A stretch of DNA of 64,000 bases from Methanobacterium formicicum DSM 3637. GTDB lineage: Archaea > Methanobacteriota > Methanobacteria > Methanobacteriales > Methanobacteriaceae. Location of the stretch: the NCBI RefSeq assembly GCF_000302455.1, contig NZ_AMPO01000001.1, positions 65,001 to 129,000 of the forward strand, written 5' to 3'. A program made the translations under genes and the position numbers. This document shows, piece after piece, positions 22,503 through 32,447 of this stretch (positions are counted from its first letter, which is position 1; the number at the start of each line of letters is the position of its first letter). The notes under the pieces are model-generated. The model saw only the letters and a program-made list of their open reading frames with translations, did no database searches and was not told the DNA's origin.

Positions 22503-22729
22503 GCATTAGATACGTATTGTATTGTTGCTATTTAAACCTTACGGAGGAAACTGTTCAACAATGGAAAACTGGCCGGTTACTAAAATGCTCAGAAAAGGTT
22601 GTAATTTAATTAATTTCAATTAACAACATCCTATTGTCAATAACAGAAATATTTTCAAAAATTTAGCTTATATTCCCTATTAATTAAATGAGATCATGAA
22701 AAAAAATTATAATTTGGAAACATTTGTGG

Positions 22730-23113
22730 TTAAGATGGAGTTATGATAATTTCTTTGGCTGTGGTTTGGGGTGGGTAGGAATCAACGAAGGGTCCGGTGA
22801 ACATTACTGCCACGTTATCACCAGTTTTTAGATCGGTTGAAGAGGCATTTTCACGTTGGTTTCCATTCTTTTTGACCACTACTGTTTCTTTGTTGATTTT
22901 AACAGATAAATTATGGGTTTGGCTATTTCCACTGATCAATCCTTCAACTAAAATAGAATCCTGAGTGTTATTTTCATCCTGAGGATCAGCGTGACATATA
23001 CCTATTATTTTACCATTCATATCGGCTTTTTCTCCGCCAGTTGCAAACATAACCCCGTATACGACCCCCATCATTAACACGACTAATATTGCAAATAAGG
23101 TTATGATCTTCAT
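22730..23113 (-). CDS. Small membrane-anchored protein of unknown function
   Basis: The 127-residue protein has one N-terminal hydrophobic helix (about residues 3-25) that is a signal or anchor. A beta-rich outer domain follows, with I-N-K-E-T-V-V-V-K and a G-D-N-V-A-V-M-F-T-G segment. This resembles small secreted OB-fold proteins, but no family is certain. GGATTTGAGAAG precedes the ATG. Confidence 0.65.
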   Translation of the reverse strand: MKIITLFAILVVLMMGVVYGVMFATGGEKADMNGKIIGICHADPQDENNTQDSILVEGLISGNSQTHNLSVKINKETVVVKKNGNQRENASSTDLKTGDNVAVMFTGPFVDSYPPQTTAKEIIITPS

Positions 23114-23282
23114 CTTCTCAAATCCTATTCTTTGACGATTACTGGCACCTTATCCCAGTTCTAAGAAATGTATAAGTTAATTCTACTATAAATGATTTAT
23201 TACTCATCATCCACTTTCTAGGTTATCAAAAAACTTATTAACATTTCCAGAGATAGAAATAATTCGCATAGGAGGTTCCATC

Positions 23283-23552
23283 ATGACAATAATCCTGGAT
23301 CCAGTAACTATTTTGAACCTATTTTTCTGCATAATAATTGTTGGCTTAGGTTACTGGGAATATCGTAAAAAAGAGAGTTTAATTGCCCTATATATAGCCA
23401 TAACTTTTTGTCTGTTTGGTATAGCTCATTTAGGTATCATACTAGGAGTTAAGAGCTCTAATATTTTCCTTCTGACCATTAGATCCCTTGCTTACCTGGT
23501 GATTATATACGCACTTTATAAAACTGCATTAGGACACTGGAATAAAGAATAA
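23283..23552 (+). CDS. Small three-helix membrane protein
   Basis: The 89-residue protein is nearly all hydrophobic, with three membrane segments (about 8-22, 32-53 and 60-78) broken by short charged turns (W-E-Y-R-K-K-E). AGGAGGT at the right distance argues that it is translated. Function is unknown. Confidence 0.65.
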   Translation: MTIILDPVTILNLFFCIIIVGLGYWEYRKKESLIALYIAITFCLFGIAHLGIILGVKSSNIFLLTIRSLAYLVIIYALYKTALGHWNKE

Positions 23553-23735
23553 ATCCCTGAAATGATATAATCGGAATGATATAATAATAAATCCAGTTAA
23601 ATGTTATAATAATATTTTCTAGTTCAATTCGCTCTTAAACTTTAAAAACCATATTTTTAATCAAATCAACCACGACCAAAACCCAGCAAAACAATCAACA
23701 ACAACCGTAGTTTACCAATCCACCAAATCTCCTTG

Positions 23736-24575
23736 TCAATCTAATCTATTCAATTGGACATATTCTGTGTGTAATTCATTCTCAAACTTTTCATATTTTT
23801 TCAGGGTGATATCAAAGAGTTCATCAAATACAGGAGGTAATTCACGGTCCAGCACGTCCAGTCCTTCTTCGGTGATGCCACCCCGGGTTGCCACCTTGGT
23901 GATAACATCCTCAAATGTCATATCAGTTTTCTGGAGAAGTTTGGCTGTTCCGTAGAGTGTTTCTATAACCATTTCCTCCGCCTCTTTTTGGGTGAAAAGA
24001 CCTTCTTTTAAGGCAGATTCGGTAAATTTCATCAGGATTGATGATATGAATGCAGGGGCAGAGCTAGTTAAATTAGCTCCCAGTCCAAACTGGTCTTCTT
24101 TGACTATTTTTATTTCTCCAATGGCTTTGAAGGTTTGTTCAACAAACTCAGCATCAACGTCTTCCACCTGCTTATTATGGGCTACCAGAGAGATTCCTTC
24201 CCCCACTTCAGAGGTTAAACTGGGAATTACCTTACTTATCCTTCCTGGAAAAATCTTTTCAACATTTTCCATGGTTAAACCCGCAGCAATGTAAATGATG
24301 TGGGTTTTATGCGAGAGATGATCCTTTATTTCTTCCAGTAATTCTTTAACCCTGCCTGTATTAACGAATATGAATAGTTTCTGTGATTTTCGTGCTACAG
24401 TTACGTTGTCTGGAGCTATTTCCACCAGGGGATATGATTCCTTTAAATCTTTTAATTTATGGGGGGTGCGGGTGGTGATAATGAGGTCAGATTCTGCTAA
24501 AACTCCAGATGAAAGGATACCTCTGATGATCATACTTCCCATGGCACCGTAGCCAATGCATCCAATTTTTTCCAT
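23736..24575 (-). CDS. Pyrroline-5-carboxylate reductase family protein
   Basis: The 279-residue protein has an N-terminal Rossmann motif G-C-I-G-Y-G-A-M-G-S at residues 5-14. The C-terminal signature T-K-V-A-T-R-G-G-I-T-E-E-G-L near residues 226-239 is typical of ProC, which makes proline with NADPH. The catalytic region S-A-P-A-F-I is present near residue 173. It is somewhat divergent (P-S-L-T-S-E in place of the usual P-N-T-P), so another substrate is possible. GGGAAG precedes the ATG. Confidence 0.75.
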   Translation of the reverse strand: MEKIGCIGYGAMGSMIIRGILSSGVLAESDLIITTRTPHKLKDLKESYPLVEIAPDNVTVARKSQKLFIFVNTGRVKELLEEIKDHLSHKTHIIYIAAGLTMENVEKIFPGRISKVIPSLTSEVGEGISLVAHNKQVEDVDAEFVEQTFKAIGEIKIVKEDQFGLGANLTSSAPAFISSILMKFTESALKEGLFTQKEAEEMVIETLYGTAKLLQKTDMTFEDVITKVATRGGITEEGLDVLDRELPPVFDELFDITLKKYEKFENELHTEYVQLNRLD

Positions 24576-24655
24576 GTATTTTCTTCCCTTTTTTCGATTA
24601 ATTTATTAAATGGAATGTTGATTCACTTTCTTTTAATTAATCCATTAATTCTAAA

Positions 24656-24709
24656 TCTATGATTTGATTATAATTTTTAATTCTATGATTTCATATTAAT
24701 CTATGATTT
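24656..24709. repeat. Three copies of TCTATGATTT upstream of the proC-like gene
   Basis: Copies lie at 24656-24665, 24682-24691 and 24700-24709, all in the same direction, 80-130 bases before the proC-like start. They could be binding sites or chance AT-rich duplication. Confidence 0.35.
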
Positions 24710-24769
24710 GTAAACTTAATTAAAAAAAATAATATTCAATTATGGCCAGTTTTCAGTTGATACCTGGAT

Positions 24770-25561
24770 TTATTGTTTCATTCCCCCGTAGATGGAAAAT
24801 ATTCCATACTTGTAATAACAATCCACACGGGAGAATCCAACTGATTCCAGTGCATCTAACTGGATTTTCAGTGTGTCAGGGTGATTGTCGGGGTTATCCT
24901 TGTACTGTTCTGGTAAATATTCAAAACTCTTCTTGGTATTAAGTTTATCCTGGTTTTCGCGTATCCATTCACTCCAAAGTACACGATACCACTGTTCCAG
25001 TTCATCTACCGGGGCTTTTACAGTTTCAATATTCAAAAAGAATCCCCCTGATTTCAGATGGTTATATATGTACTGGAAAAGTGATTTTTTTTCTTCAGTA
25101 GAAATATGGTGAATAGCCAGGGAGGAAACAACCAGATCAAATTCATCGGGTAGGAGATTTTTATCCTGTGATCCATTATTCTGCGATTCATTATCTTGGG
25201 ATTTTATATCATGCGATCCATTCTCCAGCAATTCCTGAAATGTTTTATGTATGAAATTCATCCCTTCATAGTTTTCTAGGTTTTCCCTGGCATTTTTAAG
25301 CATTTCCAGTGATCCATCCACCAGAGTGGCATTGATTTTATTATCTTCCTTTAATAACTCCAGGGTAATTGCTGCATTACCACATCCAAGATCCAAAATC
25401 TTAACTGGCTTTTGTGATCCATTGTTGCCTAAAAAATACCTATAAAATGATTTTAAGATTTCAAATAGCCTTTTTCGTTCCAGTATATAGATATCTGCAT
25501 TTTCCATGAATTCCTGTGCATGTTCTCTTTCAGACCATTCTGATTTCTCAAATTTGCTCAT
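24770..25561 (-). CDS. Class I SAM-dependent methyltransferase
   Basis: The 263-residue protein has the SAM-binding motif I-L-D-L-G-C-G-N near residue 54. It has V-V-S-S-L-A-I-H-H-I, as in the protein at 62874. A low-complexity insert of about 23 residues rich in N, S, D and Q (K-S-Q-D-N-E-S-Q-N-N-G-S) interrupts it near residue 125. The insert is encoded by imperfect 15-bp repeats. The substrate is unknown. AAGGCGAT precedes the ATG. Confidence 0.82.
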   Translation of the reverse strand: MSKFEKSEWSEREHAQEFMENADIYILERKRLFEILKSFYRYFLGNNGSQKPVKILDLGCGNAAITLELLKEDNKINATLVDGSLEMLKNARENLENYEGMNFIHKTFQELLENGSHDIKSQDNESQNNGSQDKNLLPDEFDLVVSSLAIHHISTEEKKSLFQYIYNHLKSGGFFLNIETVKAPVDELEQWYRVLWSEWIRENQDKLNTKKSFEYLPEQYKDNPDNHPDTLKIQLDALESVGFSRVDCYYKYGIFSIYGGMKQ

Positions 25562-25803
25562 GTTAATCGCCTTCTACATTATTAGAATATGATGAATCAG
25601 AGATATGAACTTTGATCTAGTTTATCGAAAAATGATAATTAATGGAAACATCTTGATTAAAAATATTTAGATCTTGATTTAATAATTAATGGAAAAATTA
25701 GAAATCTAACAGAAAGGGCATTTTAAAAAAATGATTAAAATACTAAAAAAATGAGGATTTAACCTGATGATTAACTGATTTGTAGCCATTTGTTAGTCAT
25801 AAT

Positions 25804-26607
25804 CTACTTTTTAGCCGTTCCCTTAAAGAAATTATAGAAAAAGGTTCCAGATGGTTCTGCAGACCTGTGCAGGTCCTGAATTCCTTTATCCCATGTTTCT
25901 GGAGTTATAAATCCAGAATCGATGGACTGGTCTTTAACGCCCTCCACCATAGCAATTATGGTCTTTTTAATGAATCCATCCACCAGTTCTCCTTTGCTTT
26001 CATCCACATAAACCACCCGTGGGTCTATCTGTATATCTTCAAAACCAGCTTCATTTAAGAGGGGGTAAAGTTCCCTTCCCATTAATGGATTGCAGTTTAA
26101 GTCTGTTTGAACCTTGATAAGACATTGCCATGCTTTAACTGCCTCTTCAGTTTCAGGATGAAAATAACATGACCCATGGTCCCCTTCAATAACTGTGATG
26201 GAACCTCCTTTTTTGAGGACCCTCTTCAAACTCAATAGAGCCCCTACCGGGTTCGGGAGATGTTCCAGAACAAAGCATATAAACACATGATCAAAGGTTT
26301 CATCTTCATATGGGAGTTCCATGATGTCTGCAGTTTGGAACTGGACGTTTGAAATTCCTTCACTTTGAATTAAAGCTTTAGCATGATTTAGGGATGGTTT
26401 TGATATGTCTACCGAAGTTATCTCTGCCTGAGGACTGTTTCTAGCCAGGGTTATGGTCTGAGCACCCACACCACAGCCAGCTTCCAACACTCTACTCCCT
26501 TCAGGATAACTGGTGTCGTGGTGCATGAGGGGAGCCAGTGTTTTTGCCTGATCAACCAGTCTTACTGCTTCTCTTTCTGAATAGCCATGAACGTAATCAT
26601 CTCTCAT
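25804..26607 (-). CDS. Class I SAM-dependent methyltransferase
   Basis: The 267-residue protein has the motif V-L-E-A-G-C-G-V-G near residue 41, then V-D-I-S-K-P-S and F-V-L-E-H-L-P-N-P. This is a UbiE/small-molecule type. The C-terminal half resembles bacterial enzymes acting on small molecules. Substrate unknown. AGAGGTTATTT precedes the ATG. It is not close in sequence to the methyltransferase at 24770. Confidence 0.82.
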   Translation of the reverse strand: MRDDYVHGYSEREAVRLVDQAKTLAPLMHHDTSYPEGSRVLEAGCGVGAQTITLARNSPQAEITSVDISKPSLNHAKALIQSEGISNVQFQTADIMELPYEDETFDHVFICFVLEHLPNPVGALLSLKRVLKKGGSITVIEGDHGSCYFHPETEEAVKAWQCLIKVQTDLNCNPLMGRELYPLLNEAGFEDIQIDPRVVYVDESKGELVDGFIKKTIIAMVEGVKDQSIDSGFITPETWDKGIQDLHRSAEPSGTFFYNFFKGTAKK

Positions 26608-26886
26608 TTGAAATAACCTCTGAAAAATTACCTCTCATTAAATAACATCTAAATAATTACCTCTCGAATTAATTTGATATCTGAAATATCTCCAGAATAA
26701 TTATAGTTCTACAATAATTTAACGTTGGGGTACTATTTAAAACTTCATAGGATAAATCTGTACATTTAATGGTGGATAATCAAAAAAAAGAAAATCTAAA
26801 AAAGACCAAATCTAATGACCAAATTTAACAAAAGAAGTCATGATAAGAGAATTCAATAAAAAAAAATCATTTATCAGTTTAATCAG

Positions 26887-27467
26887 CTAAAGGGTAGTAG
26901 GGATAATGTTCATGACCTCATCAACACTCTTTGAGGTACTTAATACATTTACAACCCGTTTATCTGGTTTAGAAAATATATGTGAATAATCAACTTCTCC
27001 TTCTTCTAGGGCATAGAAAGCCAGTTTCTCTTTATCCATGGAAAACTGGGCATCCACATCTGCACGGTTTCAACGGGAATCCAATCTGAACCATTCACCA
27101 CTTAAGTAAACTGCGTTTAAATCATGAAGAACCAAACCATCTTCATGAGTCAGTGTCTGATAACAGAATCCAGTTGGGATCTCCATGAATCTTAAAAGAG
27201 CAGCTAATAAATTTGATTTTGCAAAACATAAGCCATGACCTTTTTTTAAAACATCTGATGCCCGGCAGGTCACTTCATCACTTCCATATCCAGAAAGTGG
27301 TCAATTTCATCCCTTACAAAGTGATAAATAGTTTTTGCTATTTCAACCTTTTCCAGACCATGGGCCAGTTCACTAGCTTTCAACTGAATTTCGGGATTAT
27401 CGTAATCCACTACTTCTGAAAGTTCCAGATAATCATTTAAATCATCTTTTTGTATTAAATAAAGCAT
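26887..27467 (-). pseudogene. Decayed transglutaminase-like gene
   Basis: Three reading segments together encode a transglutaminase-like protein. The first, from ATG 27467, runs to a stop at 27270 just after R-D-E-I-D-H. The second, one frame over, continues G-Y-G-S-D-E-V-T-C-R-A-S-D-V and holds the cysteine motif G-H-G-L-C-F-A-K-S. It meets a TGA at 27070 after L-D-S-R. The same frame continues past it with N-R-A-D-V-D-A-Q-F to the stop at 26887. A frameshift and an internal stop (probably GGA to TGA) make loss of function likely. Confidence 0.75.
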
Positions 27468-27580
27468 TTTAAGTACCCATATCATTTAATATTCATATTC
27501 AATTTTTCTCATATTATTGTTTACAAACCACCTAAAATTCTATACCATTATCTAAACAATCCACTGAAGATTCATTAACA

Positions 27581-28291
27581 TCATTTAAACATCCCATTGA
27601 AGATTCTGTACCTGAGATAGATGATATCATCCTTAATTTTCTCCACACCCTCCAGAGATAATTTGATGGGAGTTTCTTCCCTAGTAAGAGTCTCTCCCCC
27701 CTCCAATTTCGATTCCTGAAAAATGGAATTGATTGCAGTTCCACCCACCAGTTCAGGGTGTATCAGGAGGTGTAATTCATCCACCAAGCCCTTCCGGAGT
27801 AATATTCCATTTAAAACGCCACCACTATCGACTCTTACCTTTTTAACCCCAAATTTGGTGTTGAGTTCTTCCAGGGCATTTTCTAGGTCCACGTGCTGGT
27901 ACCCTACCACCAGATAATGTATGTAACGTTCATCTAAGAAGTCCAGGTACTCTTGAGGTGTGGATCTGCTGCATAATACCAGAACATCCTTGATATAGGG
28001 CATTTTTAAAATTTCATTCCAGACACGAATCTGTCCTCGGCTATCTGGAACTACCAGTAAAGGCATATCATCCTCAGGATCCCTCACCCTTGGTTGGAAG
28101 GCATCCTCCGATTCTGGAAGTGTTTCTCCGGGTTTGACCCCAAATCCAGTTAGTACAGTGTTGCTTCCCATTAAAACTGCGTCCACATTCCACTTAGAAG
28201 CTAACTCATAATAAAGCTCCACATCCGCATTGAAGCCTGTTATTCTCCCGTCTAAACTCACTGCATTATAGATAGTAACCAGTGGTAGCAT
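27581..28291 (-). CDS. RibD C-terminal / dihydrofolate reductase-like reductase
   Basis: The protein of about 236 residues begins with a beta strand and V-S-L-D-G-R-I, then A-V-L-M-G-S-N-T-V, and later V-R-V-D-S-G-G-V-L-N-G and L-L-I-H-P. This matches the RibD C-terminal reductase fold, which in archaea reduces a diaminopyrimidine intermediate of riboflavin synthesis. Whether this copy serves riboflavin or another pyrimidine is not certain. The frame is open from 28318, but AGGGG before the ATG at 28291 supports the later start. Confidence 0.75.
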   Translation of the reverse strand: MLPLVTIYNAVSLDGRITGFNADVELYYELASKWNVDAVLMGSNTVLTGFGVKPGETLPESEDAFQPRVRDPEDDMPLLVVPDSRGQIRVWNEILKMPYIKDVLVLCSRSTPQEYLDFLDERYIHYLVVGYQHVDLENALEELNTKFGVKKVRVDSGGVLNGILLRKGLVDELHLLIHPELVGGTAINSIFQESKLEGGETLTREETPIKLSLEGVEKIKDDIIYLRYRIFNGMFK

Positions 28292-28446
28292 GATAAAGCC
28301 CCTTTTGATTTTTTCCATTTCTGATTATTATTATAATTTATTTTATAATTAGTTGTCAATAAATCTACTTGATTTAAACAAGTTTCAGACATTATCCCCC
28401 TATACCTGTTATTAACTTGCTTGGTTCGATATGAACACCAATAAAA

Positions 28447-29052
28447 CTAGTAAAATCCATTTTCCGGGAAATAATTATTGACAATTTTTTGAACTTCATT
28501 TAACCATAATTGACGCTCTTTTTGGGTGCTACTGGCTACTACGCGGAACATTTTCCGGTGGAAATTCTTTATTCCACAGAAATCAAATACACAGTCCTTC
28601 CATATTCTCTCCAGTGGGTCGCCAAAAATTAGTTTCTCCCTTTCTTCAGGGGTGTTGGAAGTGTTAAATACAATGGCTGCTTCTGCTACCAGTAAACCTT
28701 TTGGTACTCCTGAACCATCATCTCCTTCTTCAAACTGGTAGGCCACACCTGATCTAAGCACCCGGTCTGTCCACCCTTTTAATATTGCTGGGGGCTGACC
28801 CCACCAGTTAGGATGAATTATGATAATACCATCGGCCTTAGTTATTTCCTGACGATGCTTTAAGACCATTGGATCGGATGTTTCCCCAGTGACAAGTTCA
28901 GGACCTTCAAGGAGAGGGTTGAACCCTTCTTCATAAAGATTGTGGGCATGAACCTGGTATCCGTTTTCCTTCAAACAATCCAGAACTGTCTGATAAATGG
29001 CATGGTTGAAGCTTTCTGGATATGGATGGGCCAGTATAACTGAAATTTCCAT
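28447..29052 (-). CDS. Flavodoxin-fold NAD(P)H-dependent oxidoreductase
   Basis: The protein of about 201 residues has the quinone-reductase / modulator-of-drug-activity pattern: L-A-H-P-Y-P-E-S-F-N near the start, H-P-N-W-W-G-Q-P-P near residue 82, and F-C-G-I-K-N-F late. It should bind FMN or FAD and reduce quinones or similar compounds. The frame is open from 29091, but GGAAGATATC before the ATG at 29052 is better. The small membrane protein gene follows upstream by 43 bases. Confidence 0.85.
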   Translation of the reverse strand: MEISVILAHPYPESFNHAIYQTVLDCLKENGYQVHAHNLYEEGFNPLLEGPELVTGETSDPMVLKHRQEITKADGIIIIHPNWWGQPPAILKGWTDRVLRSGVAYQFEEGDDGSGVPKGLLVAEAAIVFNTSNTPEEREKLIFGDPLERIWKDCVFDFCGIKNFHRKMFRVVASSTQKERQLWLNEVQKIVNNYFPENGFY

Positions 29053-29094
29053 GATATCTTCCTTCATTAAAGTTTTGTATGTATGTTCCATTTA

Positions 29095-29430
29095 TTATTC
29101 CCTTGTTATCTTAACCAGTATAGATAGTGCCACTAGTTGCACCAGGTTAATCAAAAATAGAGGGAGTCTTGGACCATGCAATTCCGAAATGTGAACATCC
29201 ATAGGAATTACAAGTAGTAAAGCAATGAAAATAGTGGATACTATGTTCTGGAGGATGAGAAAGGATGAAAAATACACCAAACCTACGGTGAATCCTGATT
29301 TTATTTGTTTATATGTTTTCCAGTATGTTTTGAGTAAAAACATTAACAGAATAATGTTTGCAATTCCAATTGCAACTGCCACAATAATCAGTGCTAAGCC
29401 AATTTCTCCGGTTATCATTGTATCAACCAT
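29095..29430 (-). CDS. Small 3-TM membrane protein, paralog A
   Basis: The 111-residue protein has three hydrophobic helices. It also has a conserved middle segment, Y-W-K-T-Y-K-Q-I-K-S-G-F-T-V-G-L, and the tail P-R-L-P-L-F-L-I-N-L-V-Q-L. It is clearly related to the proteins at 31544 and, more distantly, 32448. All three lie beside MacB-type ABC genes. Function unknown; similar to small membrane proteins found beside winged-helix regulators in other Euryarchaeota. Confidence 0.75.
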   Translation of the reverse strand: MVDTMITGEIGLALIIVAVAIGIANIILLMFLLKTYWKTYKQIKSGFTVGLVYFSSFLILQNIVSTIFIALLLVIPMDVHISELHGPRLPLFLINLVQLVALSILVKITRE

Positions 29431-29510
29431 GAATCATGAACTGTAAATAAAAAAATTGAGGTGAATTCCATTGGAGGCAGAAATTCACCTTTTTAAAAGT
29501 TATTCTAATT

Positions 29511-30182
29511 TTAGTTTTGTATCTTCCCATCAAGCACGTTTACAATCCTTTCAGCCATTTTCCCCACGTAGGGTTCATGGGTTACCATGACCAGGGTAAC
29601 GTTTTCCTTTTCATGCAGGTCACGCAGGAGTTTCAGGATCACATCCCCGGTCTGGGAGTCCAGAGACCCGGTGGGTTCATCAGCCAGGATGATGGAGGGG
29701 CGGTTCACCAGTGCCCTGGCAATGGCCACTCTCTGGCGCTGTCCACCTGAGAGCTTGGTAGGTATCTGATCTGCCCGATCCTCCAGACCTACTGCCTTTA
29801 AAAGTTCCAGTGCCCTTTCCCTCATCTGGTCACTGGATAGATCTGTTTCATACATGGGTATTTCCACGTTTTCCAGAACAGTGAGGTTGGGTATCAGGTT
29901 GTGCATCTGGAAGACAAATCCAATCTCTTTGGAACGGAATTCACTCAGTTCCTTGGTCTTCATGAGGTCAATGCCAGCCACATGAATCGATCCTTCATCA
30001 GCCACATCCAGTGCTCCAATCATGTTGAGGAGTGTTGATTTTCCAGAACCAGAGGGACCCATTATGGATAGAAATTCTCCCTCCTTCACTTCCAGGTTCA
30101 GACCGTTTAATGCTTTAATCGTTCCATCATCGTAGCTTTTTTTAAGATCGTGGATTTCGATGACGTTCTTCCCATTATCCAT
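29511..30182 (-). CDS. MacB/LolD-type ABC transporter ATPase
   Basis: The ATPase of about 223 residues has Walker A G-P-S-G-S-G-K-S, the signature L-S-G-G-Q-R-Q-R, Walker B I-I-L-A-D-E-P-T-G-S-L-D and the H-loop T-H-E-P. This is the MacB/LolD branch, which drives mechanotransmission across the membrane and not classic import. The frame is open from 30269 inside the permease gene. GGGGAG before ATG 30182 gives the likely start, 23 bases after the permease stop. Confidence 0.9.
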   Translation of the reverse strand: MDNGKNVIEIHDLKKSYDDGTIKALNGLNLEVKEGEFLSIMGPSGSGKSTLLNMIGALDVADEGSIHVAGIDLMKTKELSEFRSKEIGFVFQMHNLIPNLTVLENVEIPMYETDLSSDQMRERALELLKAVGLEDRADQIPTKLSGGQRQRVAIARALVNRPSIILADEPTGSLDSQTGDVILKLLRDLHEKENVTLVMVTHEPYVGKMAERIVNVLDGKIQN

Positions 30183-30204
30183 ATTTTTCTCCCCATGATG
30201 TTGA

Positions 30205-31395
30205 TTATTCATAGCGCAACGCCTCGGTTGGTGATAGTCGGGATGCTCTGTAAGCAGGGTACAATCCACCGATTATTCCCACGACAAATGCAACCGCGAA
30301 TGCTTCCAGGAATATTTCCGGTGCAAAGGATGGTTGTATAACTCCTTCAAAGGAAAATGCCAGTAACGCTACCACTCCAACCACTGCGATTATGGTTCCA
30401 ATTACTGCAGCGATGAGGGTTAAAACCACTGATTCACCCAAGATCATTCCTAGAATTCTCTTTTCTTTCCAGCCTACTGCTTTTAAGACGCCTATTTCTC
30501 TTGTTCTTTCAAACACTGACATTATCATGGTGTTTATCACTCCCACGGCACCAATTATAATTGCCAGTAGGGAGATGGCCCAGGTGGCTGCATCGATGGT
30601 ACTGAGTGCACTGTTCATTCTGTTAGCCGTTGCTTCGGCAGTGGTTGTAGACAGCTCATTGGGATAGGACGTTTCAATTGATTTACTTACCTCAATGGTG
30701 TTGGCATTTTCATTGAGCTTCACCGCTATGGTACTAACTGTGTTGTTGTTGCTGGTGAGGTTCTGCAATGTGGTGAGGGACATGAACACTCCCCCATCAG
30801 TCATGAAGCTTCCAGTCTCGTAAATTCCGGTGATGGTGAAATCTTTCCCGAATAAGTTTATTGTGTCTCCCACAGTTTTGTTTAGATTTGTGGAAGCAGT
30901 TTTACCAATTATAACTTCATTTTCACTGTTAGTAGAATATAAAGATCCAGTTACGTTCTCAATTCCAGCAAGGCTCAGTTTATCCGGATTCATACCCGTC
31001 ACTGAAAGGCCCCCGAAACTGTTCGGACCTCCAGATCCTGAGCTGGTAGTTCCAGTGGATGTCCCAGTAGAACTAGTGGATACTGATGATCCGCTGGTGG
31101 ATGTGTTGGTTGCCTTCAGTAATCCAGCAGTTTCCTTAACTCCAGCTATGTTTTGTAAATCTGTGACCCTGGTCTCATTGACCCTTCCTGATCCAAAGTT
31201 ACCTGAACCAGTCTGCATTACATTGATTTCAGCAGCTCCTGCTTTGAGGGTGGTGGTTGTTGACGCTTTAAGACCACCTGCAACCATGCCCAGGGCCACT
31301 ATGACCATGATTCCAATTGCAATTCCCACAATTGCAAGGGCACCTCTTGTTTTATTCCTAAAGGGGTTTTTTAGGATCAGCTTTAAGTACGACAT
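30205..31395 (-). CDS. MacB/FtsX-type ABC transporter permease
   Basis: The 396-residue protein has one N-terminal helix, a large external domain and three C-terminal helices with the FtsX-like F-E-R-T-R-E-I-G-V-L-K-A-V-G-W. A Ser/Thr/Gly-rich linker of about 25 residues lies in the outer domain near residue 100. First gene of a two-gene operon with the ATPase. The tandem element at 31459-31480 lies just upstream. Confidence 0.9.
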   Translation of the reverse strand: MSYLKLILKNPFRNKTRGALAIVGIAIGIMVIVALGMVAGGLKASTTTTLKAGAAEINVMQTGSGNFGSGRVNETRVTDLQNIAGVKETAGLLKATNTSTSGSSVSTSSTGTSTGTTSSGSGGPNSFGGLSVTGMNPDKLSLAGIENVTGSLYSTNSENEVIIGKTASTNLNKTVGDTINLFGKDFTITGIYETGSFMTDGGVFMSLTTLQNLTSNNNTVSTIAVKLNENANTIEVSKSIETSYPNELSTTTAEATANRMNSALSTIDAATWAISLLAIIIGAVGVINTMIMSVFERTREIGVLKAVGWKEKRILGMILGESVVLTLIAAVIGTIIAVVGVVALLAFSFEGVIQPSFAPEIFLEAFAVAFVVGIIGGLYPAYRASRLSPTEALRYE

Positions 31396-31458
31396 AGTTC
31401 TTTCTATTTAAGTTGTTTATTAAATGATTATGCCGAATTCAGGCAATAAAGAGGGGAA

Positions 31459-31480
31459 AATTATGCACAAATTATGCACA
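31459..31480. repeat. Two tandem copies of AATTATGCACA
   Basis: Two identical 11-bp units lie 65 bases before the permease start. Their spacing equals one helical turn, so they could be a regulator site. No partner is proven; the winged-helix gene at 31950 is nearby. Confidence 0.45.
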
Positions 31481-31543
31481 AATTCACTAAAATCTACCAT
31501 TCCACTAACTAAAAATCATTCCATGAGATTGGCTCTAAATCTT

Positions 31544-31876
31544 CTATTCACGAGTAATTTTGAAGAGGATTGATAGTGCGATGAGCTGGACTATGTTGAT
31601 TAAAAATAAAGGCAATCTGGGCCCACCAATTTCAGATCCATGGAATTCTATCGATACAAAAAGGGGCAATGCCAAGAATATGGTGGATAAAATGTTCTGT
31701 AATAGAAGGAAAGTGGCAAAATACAATAATCCTATTGTGAATTTGGATTTAACCTGGCGATATGTTTTCCAGTAGGAATACAATAATCCAAAGAGCAGGC
31801 AAACATTTGCAATTCCAATTGCCACCGCTATGAAGATTACTACCCCACCAAACTGCCCGTATTCCGCTAAAGTCAT
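31544..31876 (-). CDS. Small 3-TM membrane protein, paralog B
   Basis: The 110-residue protein matches paralog A over most of its length: Y-W-K-T-Y-R-Q-V-K-S-K-F-T-I-G-L in the middle and G-G-P-R-L-P-L-F-L-I-N-I-V-Q-L near the end. Three hydrophobic helices. It lies between a winged-helix regulator (31950) and the permease (31395), probably in one transcription unit with the regulator. Function unknown. Confidence 0.75.
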   Translation of the reverse strand: MTLAEYGQFGGVVIFIAVAIGIANVCLLFGLLYSYWKTYRQVKSKFTIGLLYFATFLLLQNILSTIFLALPLFVSIEFHGSEIGGPRLPLFLINIVQLIALSILFKITRE

Positions 31877-31949
31877 ATTTTCCTCTTAAAGCAATTTTAA
31901 GCTTAAATCCTTAAAATATTTATATACTAAAATTTGTAATAAAAAATCT

Positions 31950-32246
31950 CTATTTTCCAACTGAGTTTTGTTCCAGTTCTTCCCAGATATCCTGGAATGT
32001 GTTATAATTTCTTTCCATCTCATCAGAAAGGAAGTACATTTCACCGTACTTCTTCTTACCCGCAGATGTGATGACGTTATTCTCTTCCAGAACTTTAATA
32101 TGATGTCTTACAGTCTTATAATTTAAATTCAGAGATTCTGATAGTTGATTAGCATTGTAAGGCCTTTTGTGTAATGTCATGATGATCTTAGCCCGATTTG
32201 GGCCTCCTGTTGAGCCAGCTATCAACCACCAGAGCAGTTTTCTCAT
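31950..32246 (-). CDS. ArsR-like winged-helix regulator
   Basis: The 98-residue protein has a compact winged helix, with R-P-Y-N-A-N-Q-L-S-E-S-L-N-L-N-Y-K-T-V-R-H-H and the wing V-I-T-S-A-G. The N-terminus L-W-W-L-I-A-G-S-T-G-G-P-N-R resembles a family of archaeal one-domain regulators. It is paralogous to the protein at 35349. No cysteine metal site is seen. It likely controls the neighbouring small membrane protein and ABC genes. Confidence 0.82.
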   Translation of the reverse strand: MRKLLWWLIAGSTGGPNRAKIIMTLHKRPYNANQLSESLNLNYKTVRHHIKVLEENNVITSAGKKKYGEMYFLSDEMERNYNTFQDIWEELEQNSVGK

Positions 32247-32447
32247 AAGATCACACAGTTCCTTGGATTAAGAAAAACTATTAGTTAAATTTATGTAATT
32301 AAATTTATGATTTCAATAACTAAAATAACATTCTATGTTAATCCCTAGCATGTTCATTCGTCATAAAAGGCCAATAATATCCTTATGACTGATTATGATC
32401 ACATAACGTGCTATAAATACATTTACCTGATTAAATAAATTAGGAGT

